Made by a program: the position numbers and the translations under genes
Assembly: GCA_016710065.1 (NCBI GenBank)
Contig: JADJLP010000001.1
Coordinates: 1,178,001 to 1,242,000 of the forward strand
Direction: 5' to 3'
Length of the DNA: 64,000 nucleotides
Source of the DNA: Candidatus Ideonella esbjergensis
Lineage (GTDB): Bacteria; Pseudomonadota; Gammaproteobacteria; Burkholderiales; Burkholderiaceae_C
Part shown: positions 7,882 to 19,193 of the stretch, piece by piece
Numbering within the stretch: position 1 is the first letter of the stretch
How the letters are laid out: every line of letters starts with the position of its first letter
Notes under the pieces: generated by a model
Told to the model about the DNA's origin: nothing
The model's input: only the letters and a program-made list of their open reading frames with translations
Database searches by the model: none

Positions 7882-9282
7882 TCATGGTGCGTCTGGCGCA
7901 CGCTTGCGATTCGTGCGCTTGCGAGCCGGTGGGGACGCTTGCCCTTCGGGCTGGGCCACGGCGCTGAGGGTCAGGTCCTCGGTCTCATCGGCTGGCGTGC
8001 CGGTGTCGCGCGCGGCGCAACTTCTAAAGCCCACGAAACCATCGTTGCGCTCGTCCAGTGCGGCCCATCGCCGCCACAGCGTGGCCAACCGCGGCGCGCC
8101 CAGGTGTGAGGCGCCGCGCGCGCAGCTGAGGCGCGGTGTGGTGGCTGCAGGCGCTGCTGACGCATCCTGCGCTGGGGCGGGCGCGGGTGAGTGGGGGCTG
8201 GCGGTCCATTCGCGCACCTGGCCCCAGGCGAAGCCATGGCCACTGGTCAGGGCAGCTCGGGCCGCCGCTTCCCACTCGTGCTCGCTGGGCAGCCGGCGGC
8301 CGGCCCAGCGGCACCAGGCCAGGGCTTCATGGCGGCTCAGGTGCACAGCGGGCCAGCCCGGGTTCAGCGGCACCCATTGGCCAAACTGAGCCAGTTGCCA
8401 ATGGCCCTCGTCGGTACGGCCCAAGTGGCGCGGCCGGTCCAGGCTCTGGCGCCGCCGCCAGGCCCAGCCTTCGGGTGTCCACCAGCTCCGCTCGTCGTAG
8501 CCGCCGGCCTCAATGAAGGGCAAGTAGCGGCCCCAGGTGACGGGTGCGCGGTCAATGCTGAAAGCGCGCAGGGCCACCTCGTACTCGGGCTGGTCGCCCT
8601 CAGCCGCGTAGCCGGTGGCGGGGGCACCGAGGCGGTGGGTGTTCACTGGCAGTTCCAGCGCTGTCTCCGTAGCGGGGCATGGCAGGGGGGCGGCGGCCAG
8701 CGGGCCGGGCAGGATGCCCAGGGTCTGCGCGACGCCCAGCAGCACCTCGCGCAGGGCGTCCTCGCGCCACAGCGCGTCACGGTAGACATGCAAGGCGGTG
8801 TCCCCGGTGGGTGCTGTGCGCAGCAGGGTGAGGGTTCGCTCCCGGCTGGACTGCAACCAGGCCAAAGTGCCCTGCAGGCCGGGCACCGGCTGGTGCCAGC
8901 GGTCGGCGTGCGAGAGCTTCGGTGCAAAGCTGCGCTCGTACTGGGGCCAACTGGCGGGCGCGCGGCCAAAGCCCTCGGCAGACGTGGTGCCCGCGCGGCG
9001 CAGCGGGTTGCGGGCAATCGAGCCCTCCTCGCGCCAGGCCAGTTCGGCCAGCAGCCACAGCGGCGGGTTCAGCTCGGGCAGGTAGCGCACTTCCAGCGAG
9101 GGTGGCAGGCCGGCGGCCAGCCCACGGGCCAGGCCCAGCGTGTGCTGGCGCGCGTCGGCCAGGGCGCTGGCCAGCGTGCGAGCCTCGCCGCGCAAAAGGC
9201 TGGGGGGGGCGTCCAGCGCCAAGCCGGCGGCGCTGGGGGCGGTTGCATCCGGCAAGGGTGCGGACTGGGCATTTACGGGCAT
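7882..9282 (-). CDS. EgtB/SenA-like protein (DinB_2 + FGE-sulfatase fold) lacking the expected iron ligands
   Basis: A 466-residue protein with the two-domain layout of EgtB and SenA, the non-haem iron C-S/C-Se bond-forming enzymes. A DinB_2-like helical domain covers about 30-205 (NPPLWLLAELAW, ARNPLRRAG, ADRWHQPVPG). An FGE/SUMF1-like domain covers about 210-435 (FSIDRAPVTWGRYLPFIEAG, LPSEHEWEAAAR, REWTAS, GFVGFRSC). The three iron histidines of the family are not found: the LGH position is Glu80, and the HxxxH pair is Arg173 and Leu177 in ALWREDALRE. The C-domain between REWTAS and CARGAS is also shortened and Ala/Pro-rich, and a basic tail follows. No senB/senC or egtD partner is adjacent. 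The frame is intact, so it may be a repurposed or decaying non-catalytic homologue. Confidence 0.75.
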   Translation of the reverse strand: MPVNAQSAPLPDATAPSAAGLALDAPPSLLRGEARTLASALADARQHTLGLARGLAAGLPPSLEVRYLPELNPPLWLLAELAWREEGSIARNPLRRAGTTSAEGFGRAPASWPQYERSFAPKLSHADRWHQPVPGLQGTLAWLQSSRERTLTLLRTAPTGDTALHVYRDALWREDALREVLLGVAQTLGILPGPLAAAPLPCPATETALELPVNTHRLGAPATGYAAEGDQPEYEVALRAFSIDRAPVTWGRYLPFIEAGGYDERSWWTPEGWAWRRRQSLDRPRHLGRTDEGHWQLAQFGQWVPLNPGWPAVHLSRHEALAWCRWAGRRLPSEHEWEAAARAALTSGHGFAWGQVREWTASPHSPAPAPAQDASAAPAATTPRLSCARGASHLGAPRLATLWRRWAALDERNDGFVGFRSCAARDTGTPADETEDLTLSAVAQPEGQASPPARKRTNRKRAPDAP

Positions 9283-9361
9283 AGGCGGGCGAGCTCGGGT
9301 TCAGGCTCTGGCCACGTAGGACAGGGCAGGGTCCGAATTATCACGGGCCGATTGCGCCGCT

Positions 9362-10009
9362 TCAGGCCGCTGTGGCTGCCGTCAAGCCGTTGTCGAAATG
9401 GGCGCGCATCAGGCGGGCGGCCGCTGGCGCGTCATGCGCCTCCAGTGCCACCATCAGCGCGCGGTGCTCTTGCAGGGATTCGGCCAGCCGACCCTGCTTG
9501 AACAGCGAATGATGGCGGTTGAGCTTCATCACTTTGCGCAGGTCGGTGACGATCTGCTGCCGCCACTTGTTGCCCGCCAGGGCCAGTAGCCGGTAGTGGA
9601 ACTGCTCATTGGCATCGAAGAAATCGTCGCGCTTTTTCACCTGCTTTTCCAGCAGGTCGTGCAGCTTGCGCAGTTCGGCGATCTCTTTGGCCTTTGCACG
9701 CTCGGCCACCTCGGCGGCGGCGTCGCTCTCGAGCAGGCCCAACAGGCGGTAGACCTGGTGCACGTCGTCGGCCGACATCTCGGTGACATAGGCGCCGCGC
9801 CGTACCTTCATGGTCACCAGGCCTTCCACGGCCAGCACCTTCAGGGCTTCGCGCAGCGGCGTGCGGCTGATGCCGTACTCCACCGCCAGCTTCTGCTCGT
9901 CAATCCAGGCACCCGGCTCCAGCGTGCGCGCAAAGATCTGCTCGCGCAGCTTCTCGGCCACCTGCTGGTACAGGGCCTGGGGGGCCAACTGGAGGTCTGC
10001 GACGCCCAT
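9362..10009 (-). CDS. GntR-family transcriptional regulator with FCD domain (FadR subfamily)
   Basis: A 215-residue regulator. The winged HTH is at about 10-78 (LYQQVAEKLREQIFARTL, DEQKLAVEYGISRTPLREAL, VRRGAYV). The all-helical FCD ligand domain is at about 85-205, with the expected metal/ligand histidines in NEQFHYRLL, LKEHRA-like LQEHRALM and RAHFD. It diverges from methylmalonyl-CoA mutase, and an ATCAT-GT-ATGAT inverted repeat overlaps the mutase -10, so repression of the propionate block is likely. The start at 10009 (MGVADLQ) is preferred because an upstream in-frame ATG pair at 10060-10063 falls within the operator; neither start has a strong ribosome site. The effector is unknown; a propionate or methylmalonate derivative is a guess. 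Confidence 0.88.
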   Translation of the reverse strand: MGVADLQLAPQALYQQVAEKLREQIFARTLEPGAWIDEQKLAVEYGISRTPLREALKVLAVEGLVTMKVRRGAYVTEMSADDVHQVYRLLGLLESDAAAEVAERAKAKEIAELRKLHDLLEKQVKKRDDFFDANEQFHYRLLALAGNKWRQQIVTDLRKVMKLNRHHSLFKQGRLAESLQEHRALMVALEAHDAPAAARLMRAHFDNGLTAATAA

Positions 10010-10040
10010 GGGTGGAGACGAATTCAGGCTGTTGTCAAGA

Positions 10041-10070
10041 TTGAATTCATAATTATGCATCATGTATGAT
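10041..10070 (+). promoter_or_regulatory. promoter of the methylmalonyl-CoA mutase operon with overlapping operator
   Basis: TTGAAT (10041-10046) and TATGAT (10065-10070) are spaced by 18 bases and lie 73 bases upstream of the mutase start. The inverted repeat ATCAT-GT-ATGAT (10059-10070) covers the -10, where a bound repressor would block polymerase. The adjacent FadR-type regulator is the obvious candidate. The AT-rich stretch also contains TAATTAT in reverse orientation, a plausible -10 for the regulator itself. Confidence 0.6.
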
Positions 10071-10142
10071 TGACGGCAACCGGCCTTACCCTTGGTGACT
10101 CGCGCGCGCCCGCTGCGCCAGCGTTGCCGATCAGGAGCACTC

Positions 10143-12302
<2,160 letters not shown>

Positions 12303-12323
12303 TCGCAGCAACGGCACCGCAGC

Positions 12324-12803
12324 ATGGTCTACCAGGCTCGCAACATCGAGGGCATCACCCTCACCCCCGCCGGCGAGGACGACTTCGACGCCTTGCTGGC
12401 CTTGCGCATGGCCGCCATGCGCGAGAGCCTGGAAAAGGTGGGGCGCTTCGACCCGCAGCGCGCGCGCGAGCGCCTCTCGCGCGGCTACCTGCCGGCCTAC
12501 ACCCGCCACATCCTGAAGGACGGCGAACTGGTGGGCTTTGTGGTGGTGGTGCCGCGCGAGCACGACTGGCTGATTGATCATCTCTACATCCACCCCAGTG
12601 GCCAAGCGCAAGGCATTGGCTCATGGGTGCTGGCCAAGGTGCTGAGGGAGGCCGACGCGCAGCACAAGGCCGTGAGCGTCACTGCGCTCAAGCACAGCGA
12701 CGCCAACCGCTTCTACCTGCGCCACGGCTTCGTGCTGCAGGCCGAGGGCGAGTGGGACCTGTACTACCTGCGGTCTGCACGCGGCGCGGCGCCCAAGGCC
12801 TGA
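12324..12803 (+). CDS. GNAT-family N-acetyltransferase
   Basis: A 159-residue single-domain GNAT protein. The central strand LIDHLYIHPSGQAQGIGSWV contains the acetyl-CoA pyrophosphate-binding QxxGxG-type loop, followed by ALKHSDANRFYLRHGF, the usual motif B ending. It lies between methylmalonyl-CoA mutase (21 bases upstream) and meaB (13 bases downstream) and is surely co-transcribed. The substrate cannot be read from the sequence. Its place suggests modification of a protein or small molecule in propionyl/methylmalonyl metabolism, for example lysine acylation control, but a chance insertion of a housekeeping GNAT gene is equally possible. Confidence 0.85.
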   Translation: MVYQARNIEGITLTPAGEDDFDALLALRMAAMRESLEKVGRFDPQRARERLSRGYLPAYTRHILKDGELVGFVVVVPREHDWLIDHLYIHPSGQAQGIGSWVLAKVLREADAQHKAVSVTALKHSDANRFYLRHGFVLQAEGEWDLYYLRSARGAAPKA

Positions 12804-12816
12804 ACCGTTGCTGCGC

Positions 12817-13869
12817 ATGAACGCCGCGAGCCCCGCTTCTGCCCTGACTGCGCCCACCCTGGGCGAGGCTGAGCAGGGTCTGCTCAACCAGATCCTGGGC
12901 GAGGCCGTGGCATTGCGCCGCCGCGCCATCGCCAAGACCATCACCCTGCTCGAATCCACGCGGCCCGATCACCGACTGCGTGCGGATGAGCTGCTCAATG
13001 CCTTGCTGCCGCACAGCGGTCAGTCTTTCCGACTGGGCATCTCGGGCGTTCCGGGCGTGGGCAAGAGCACCTTCATCGAGGCCCTGGGCCTGCACCTCAT
13101 CGGGCTGGGCCACCGCGTGGCGGTCCTGGCGGTGGACCCGTCAAGCACCGTTTCGGGCGGCTCCATCCTGGGCGACAAGACCCGCATGGAGCAGCTCAGC
13201 GTGCAGGAGGCCGCCTACATCCGCCCCAGCCCCAGCAGCGGCACGCTGGGTGGCGTGGCCGAGCGCACGCGCGAGAGCATGCTGGTGTGCGAGGCGGCGG
13301 GTTATGACGTGGTGATCGTGGAAACCGTGGGCGTGGGCCAGAGCGAGACGGCGGTGCAGGGCATGACCGACATGTACTGCCTGCTGCAGCTGCCCAATGC
13401 TGGCGACGACTTGCAGGCCATCAAGAAGGGCGTGATGGAGCTGGCCGACCTGGTGGTGATCAACAAGGCCGACATCGACGAAGCCGCCGCCACCCGCGCG
13501 CGCGCCCAGATCACCTCGGCGCTGCGCCTGTTCGGCCTGCATGGCCACCCCGATCACGCCCACCACGACGAAACCCTCTGGCACCCCACGGTGCTGCAGA
13601 TGAGCGCGCTGAAGAACGTGGGTGTGGCCGAGTTCTGGCACACCGTCAGCCGCTACCGCACGCTGCAAACCAGCAGCGGCCGCCTGGCTGCGCGCCGCCA
13701 CGCCCAGGACGAAGCCTGGATGTGGGAGCGCATAGCCGCCGGCCTCAAGCAACGCTTCCGCGCCCACGGCGCGGTGCACGATCTCTTGGCCCCGCTCACC
13801 GCCGATGTGCGGGCCGGGCGCGTGGCTGCCTCAGTGGCCGCGCGCCGCCTGCTCGACCTTTTCCATTGA
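12817..13869 (+). CDS. meaB: methylmalonyl-CoA mutase-associated G3E GTPase MeaB
   Basis: A 350-residue P-loop GTPase (MeaB/ArgK/MMAA family) that gates cobalamin loading and protects methylmalonyl-CoA mutase from inactivation. The Walker A GVPGVGKST is at 77-85, the Walker B/switch region is in DVVIVETVGVGQSE, and the base-recognition NKAD is in LVVINKADID. The C-terminal helices (about 290-350) form the dimerisation arm. The ATG at 12817 is chosen; an in-frame TTG lies 9 bases upstream. It sits in the mutase transcript, as expected for this chaperone, and not as an arginine/ornithine transport kinase, the older ArgK label. Confidence 0.95.
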   Translation: MNAASPASALTAPTLGEAEQGLLNQILGEAVALRRRAIAKTITLLESTRPDHRLRADELLNALLPHSGQSFRLGISGVPGVGKSTFIEALGLHLIGLGHRVAVLAVDPSSTVSGGSILGDKTRMEQLSVQEAAYIRPSPSSGTLGGVAERTRESMLVCEAAGYDVVIVETVGVGQSETAVQGMTDMYCLLQLPNAGDDLQAIKKGVMELADLVVINKADIDEAAATRARAQITSALRLFGLHGHPDHAHHDETLWHPTVLQMSALKNVGVAEFWHTVSRYRTLQTSSGRLAARRHAQDEAWMWERIAAGLKQRFRAHGAVHDLLAPLTADVRAGRVAASVAARRLLDLFH

Positions 13870-13902
13870 CCCTGTTTTTCCCAAGAAGACCTAGGAGCCA
13901 CC

Positions 13903-15435
<1,533 letters not shown>

Positions 15436-15459
15436 TCCAGCCGCGCGGAGAAACACACC

Positions 15460-17535
15460 ATGTTCAAGAAGATCCTCATTGCCAACCGCGGCGAAATCGC
15501 CTGCCGCGTCATCAAGACCGCCCAGAAGATGGGCATCAAGACCGTTGCGGTCTACTCGGAAGCCGACCGGGACGCCCGCCACGTGGAACTGGCCGACGAG
15601 TCGGTGCTGCTGGGCCCGGCGCCTTCGCGCGAGAGCTACCTGGTGGCCGACAAGATCATTGCCGCCGCCAAGGCCACTGGCGCCGAAGCCATTCACCCCG
15701 GCTATGGCTTCCTGTCCGAGAACGAAGCCTTTGCGCGCCGCTGTGAAGAAGAAGGCATTGCCTTCGTCGGCCCCAAGCACTACAGCATCGCGGCCATGGG
15801 CGACAAGATCGCCTCGAAGAAGCTGGCGCTCGAAGCCAAGGTCAACACCATCCCCGGCTACAACAACGCGATCGACACGCCCGAGCAGGCCGTTGAGATT
15901 GCCAAGGGCATCGGCTACCCGGTGATGATCAAGGCCTCGGCCGGTGGTGGTGGCAAGGGCCTGCGCGTGGCCTTCAACGACAAGGAGGCCTTCGAGGGCT
16001 TCTCGTCGTGCCGCAACGAAGCCCGCAACAGCTTTGGTGATGACCGGGTGTTCATCGAGAAGTACGTGCTGGAGCCGCGCCACATCGAGATCCAGGTGTT
16101 GGGCGACAGCCACGGCACCGTGCTGTACCTGAACGAGCGCGAGTGCTCCATCCAGCGCCGCCACCAGAAGGTGATCGAGGAAGCGCCGTCGCCGTTCATC
16201 AGTGACGCCACCCGCAAGGCCATGGGCGAGCAGGCCGTGGCCCTGGCCAAGGCGGTGAAGTACCAATCCGCCGGCACAGTGGAGTTCGTGGTCGGCAAGG
16301 ACCAGGACTTCTACTTCCTGGAAATGAACACCCGATTGCAGGTGGAACACCCGGTGACAGAGAACATCACCGGCCTCGATCTGGTGGAGCAGATGATCCG
16401 CGTGGCCGCTGGCGAAAAGCTGGCCTTCACGCAGGCCGATGTGAAGCGCGAGGGCTGGTCCATCGAGTGCCGCATCAACGCCGAAGACCCGTTCCGCAAC
16501 TTCTTGCCGTCCACCGGCCGCCTGGTGCGCTACCAGCCGCCGGCGCAGCAGCTGGAGCAGTCGGTGCCTTCTCTGCAAGGCCCGGCCTACAGCGACGGCA
16601 AGTTCGGCGGCGTGCGGGTGGACACGGGTGTGTACGAGGGCGGCGAGATCCCGATGTACTACGACTCGATGATCGCCAAGCTCATCGTGCACGGCCGCAA
16701 CCGCACCGAAGCCATCGCCATGATGCGCGAGGCGCTGAACGGCTTCGTGATCCGCGGCGTCAGCAGCAACATCCCATTCCAGGCAGCGCTGCTGGCCCAC
16801 CCCAAGTTCGTGACCGGCGAGTTCAACACCGGCTTCATTGCCGAGCACTACGCCAAGGGCTTCCGCGCCGAGGACGTGCCGCATGACGACCCGTTGTTCC
16901 TGGTGGCCCTGGCCGCCTTCGTGCGCCGCAAGGCACGGGAGCGCGCCGCCGGCATCAGCGGCCAGCTGCCCGGCCACGGCGTGGCGCATGCGCCCGATCT
17001 GGTGGTGGCCGTGCTGGGCCAGCAAGGCCAGCACCAGTACAACGATGTGCGCGTGACCCACTTCGACAACGCCCATGGCCAGGCCGTGGTGCTGGTGGGC
17101 GGCAAGACCTACGCCATCCAGAGCCACACCAAGCTGGGTGATGTGCTGATGACCGGCAGCTGCAACGGCCAGCCTTTCAGCGCCCAAGTGGAGCGGGGCT
17201 CGGCCAAGCAGCCGCTGGCCATGCGCATCGCCCACAACGGCACCGCCATCCAGGCCATGGTGCTGTTGCCACGTGCGGCCGAGATGATGAAGCTCATGCC
17301 CTACAAGGCACCGCCTGATCTGAGCAAGTTCCTGCTCTCGCCCATGCCCGGCCTGCTGGCTGACGTGGCGGTGGCGGTGGGCCAGAAGGTGCTGGCCGGC
17401 GAGAAGCTGGCGGTCATCGAAGCCATGAAGATGGAGAACATACTGGTGGCCACCCAGGACTGCGTGGTCAAGGAGATACGCGCCAACAAGGGCGAAAGCC
17501 TGAGCGTGGACCAGCCCATCATCGCCTTCGAGTGA
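15460..17535 (+). CDS. pccA: propionyl-CoA carboxylase, biotin carboxylase/BCCP (alpha) subunit
   Basis: A 691-residue alpha subunit. The biotin carboxylase domain spans about 1-450: KILIANRGEIACRVI, the ATP-grasp loop SAGGGGKGLR, HIEIQVLGDSHG, ECSIQRRHQKVIEE, and FLEMNTRLQVEHPVTE. A BT-type linker domain follows (about 470-610). The C-terminal biotinyl domain carries AMKMEN, with Lys657 as the biotinylation site. It forms a holoenzyme with PccB upstream. The stop codon overlaps a GTG just before bioB, so translation of the biotin synthase gene may be coupled to that of the carboxylase that consumes biotin. Confidence 0.96.
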   Translation: MFKKILIANRGEIACRVIKTAQKMGIKTVAVYSEADRDARHVELADESVLLGPAPSRESYLVADKIIAAAKATGAEAIHPGYGFLSENEAFARRCEEEGIAFVGPKHYSIAAMGDKIASKKLALEAKVNTIPGYNNAIDTPEQAVEIAKGIGYPVMIKASAGGGGKGLRVAFNDKEAFEGFSSCRNEARNSFGDDRVFIEKYVLEPRHIEIQVLGDSHGTVLYLNERECSIQRRHQKVIEEAPSPFISDATRKAMGEQAVALAKAVKYQSAGTVEFVVGKDQDFYFLEMNTRLQVEHPVTENITGLDLVEQMIRVAAGEKLAFTQADVKREGWSIECRINAEDPFRNFLPSTGRLVRYQPPAQQLEQSVPSLQGPAYSDGKFGGVRVDTGVYEGGEIPMYYDSMIAKLIVHGRNRTEAIAMMREALNGFVIRGVSSNIPFQAALLAHPKFVTGEFNTGFIAEHYAKGFRAEDVPHDDPLFLVALAAFVRRKARERAAGISGQLPGHGVAHAPDLVVAVLGQQGQHQYNDVRVTHFDNAHGQAVVLVGGKTYAIQSHTKLGDVLMTGSCNGQPFSAQVERGSAKQPLAMRIAHNGTAIQAMVLLPRAAEMMKLMPYKAPPDLSKFLLSPMPGLLADVAVAVGQKVLAGEKLAVIEAMKMENILVATQDCVVKEIRANKGESLSVDQPIIAFE

Positions 17536-17540
17536 CGGGC

Positions 17541-18557
17541 ATGACGCAGGCCCTTGAGACCCAACCCGTGCATTGGCACCGCCAGCCTGGCCCGGCCCCC
17601 GCGCCTGCCCAGGGGGCTTGGTCGCGCGGCGCCGTGCTGGCCTTGCTGCAATTGCCTTTCATGGCCCTGGTGCAGCGGGCCCAGGCCGTGCACCAGCAGC
17701 ACTTTCCCGCAGGTGACATCGAGCTGGCTTCGCTGTTGTCGGTGAAGACGGGGGGCTGCCCCGAGGACTGCGGCTATTGCCCGCAGTCCATCCACCACCC
17801 CACCGGCGTGCCGGCCACCAAGCTGATGGGCGAAGACGAAGTGCTCACGGCGGCACGCAACGCCAAGGCGGCCGGTGCCAGCCGTTTCTGCATGGGCGCG
17901 GCCTGGCGCAGCCCCACCGACCGCGATGTGGACAAGATGGCCGGCCTGATCCGTGCCGTGCATGGCCTGGGCCTGGAAACCTGCGCCACGCTGGGCATGC
18001 TGGAGCCCGCGCAGGCCCAGACCCTGGCCGGTGCCGGGCTGGACTACTACAACCACAACCTCGACAGCGCCAGCGACTTCTACCCCGAAGTGATAGCCAC
18101 GCGGGTCTATCAAGATCGGCTGGACACGCTGGGTCATGTGCGCGAGGCGGGCATCAAGGTCTGCTGCGGCGGCATCGTGGGCCTGGGCGAGACGCGCGAG
18201 CAGCGCGCCGGCCTGATCGCCGAGCTGGCCAACCTGAACCCAGCCCCCGAGAGCGTGCCGGTGAACAACCTGGTGCGTGTGGAAGGCACGCCACTGGCCG
18301 GCAATGAGCCGGTGGACCCGTTCGAGGTGGTGCGTGTCATCGCCGCCGCCCGCATCACCATGCCCACGTCACGCGTGCGCCTGTCGGCCGGCCGGCGCGA
18401 GCTGGGCGATGGCATCCAGGCGCTGTGCTTCATGGCCGGTGCCAATTCCATCTTCTACGGCGACAAGCTGCTCGTCACCGGCAACCCCGACGTGGTGGAC
18501 GACCGCGCGCTGCTGCGCCGGCTGGACCTGCCCATCACCAGCGAGCTGGCGAAATGA
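17541..18557 (+). CDS. bioB: biotin synthase
   Basis: A 338-residue radical-SAM enzyme that inserts sulfur into dethiobiotin. The SAM-cluster motif CPEDCGYC has Cys73, Cys77 and Cys80. The auxiliary-cluster residues are in YNHNLDSA, CCGGIVGLGE and the arginine of RVRLSAGRRE. The ATG at 17541 is used; a GTG at 17532 overlaps the pccA stop and is an alternative start. The first 35 residues are Pro/Ala-rich and not conserved. Placement at the end of the propionyl-CoA carboxylase operon, away from other bio genes, suggests cofactor supply is tied to the biotin-requiring carboxylase. Confidence 0.96.
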   Translation: MTQALETQPVHWHRQPGPAPAPAQGAWSRGAVLALLQLPFMALVQRAQAVHQQHFPAGDIELASLLSVKTGGCPEDCGYCPQSIHHPTGVPATKLMGEDEVLTAARNAKAAGASRFCMGAAWRSPTDRDVDKMAGLIRAVHGLGLETCATLGMLEPAQAQTLAGAGLDYYNHNLDSASDFYPEVIATRVYQDRLDTLGHVREAGIKVCCGGIVGLGETREQRAGLIAELANLNPAPESVPVNNLVRVEGTPLAGNEPVDPFEVVRVIAAARITMPTSRVRLSAGRRELGDGIQALCFMAGANSIFYGDKLLVTGNPDVVDDRALLRRLDLPITSELAK

Positions 18558-18574
18558 AGGTGGCCCTTGCTGTG

Positions 18575-19159
18575 TCAGTGACCCAGCAGGGGCGACATGC
18601 CCATCAGCAGCTTGTGCAGGCCGAACACGAACACCAGGTACAGCACCGTGCCGGCGGCGGTGGCGATCAACGTCTTCTTCAGCACCGGCGGACCGTAGGC
18701 GGTGCCGTTGCGGGAGTCGCGCGCATAGCTGCTGACCAGGCACAGGGCCGACCAGACCGCGAAAGCGCCGAACAGCACCGCGTCATGCTTCTGGTGCCGC
18801 ACCGTCAGGTGGGTGGCGCTCCACAGCAGCGTGGCCCACAGCATGGGGTGGTGCAGCCAGGCCTTGTAGTGGCTTTGCGGGCTGTGCGAGGCGGCCAGCA
18901 GGATCATCGAGATCCACATCGCCAGCATCGTCAGGTGGCGGCCCCAGGCTGGCGCCACAAACACCCACTCGGGCGCCTGGCGGGCCTGGCCAAAGCCGTA
19001 AACGATCAGCCCAAAGCCCAGCAGCGAGACCACGGAGTAGCCCAGCTTCCAGGGCTTTTCGCCCACGCGGGCCAGCATGCGTGTGCGCCAGCCGTCGGCC
19101 AGGATGCGCGTGCTGTGCACGCCCAGGAACAGCACCAACCCTGCGATCAGCATTTCCAT
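18575..19159 (-). CDS. NnrU-family integral membrane protein
   Basis: A 194-residue protein with about five or six hydrophobic helices that matches the NnrU family (LGVHSTRILADGWRTRM, PEWVFVAPAWGRHLTM, HPMLWATLLWSATHL with conserved histidines, and a final helix). NnrU was named from nitric-oxide/nitrite reductase gene clusters, but its activity is not established; homology to the NnrU/isoprenylcysteine methyltransferase-like membrane fold has been suggested. The ATG at 19159 has a perfect GGAGGAG upstream. It is alone on the reverse strand between bioB and the epimerase-like gene, with no denitrification genes nearby, so a role in nitrogen-oxide metabolism is not supported here. Confidence 0.82.
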   Translation of the reverse strand: MEMLIAGLVLFLGVHSTRILADGWRTRMLARVGEKPWKLGYSVVSLLGFGLIVYGFGQARQAPEWVFVAPAWGRHLTMLAMWISMILLAASHSPQSHYKAWLHHPMLWATLLWSATHLTVRHQKHDAVLFGAFAVWSALCLVSSYARDSRNGTAYGPPVLKKTLIATAAGTVLYLVFVFGLHKLLMGMSPLLGH

Positions 19160-19193
19160 CTTCAACTCCTCCAATCAATCGAGGCATCTTCCC

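Noticed and set aside
7882..9282. Calling the gene a functional selenoneine or ergothioneine synthase
   Set aside because: The iron-binding histidines are missing and no sen or egt partner genes are adjacent.
18575..19159. A denitrification role for the NnrU-like gene
   Set aside because: No nir, nor, nos or nar genes lie in the window; the assignment would rest on the family name only.
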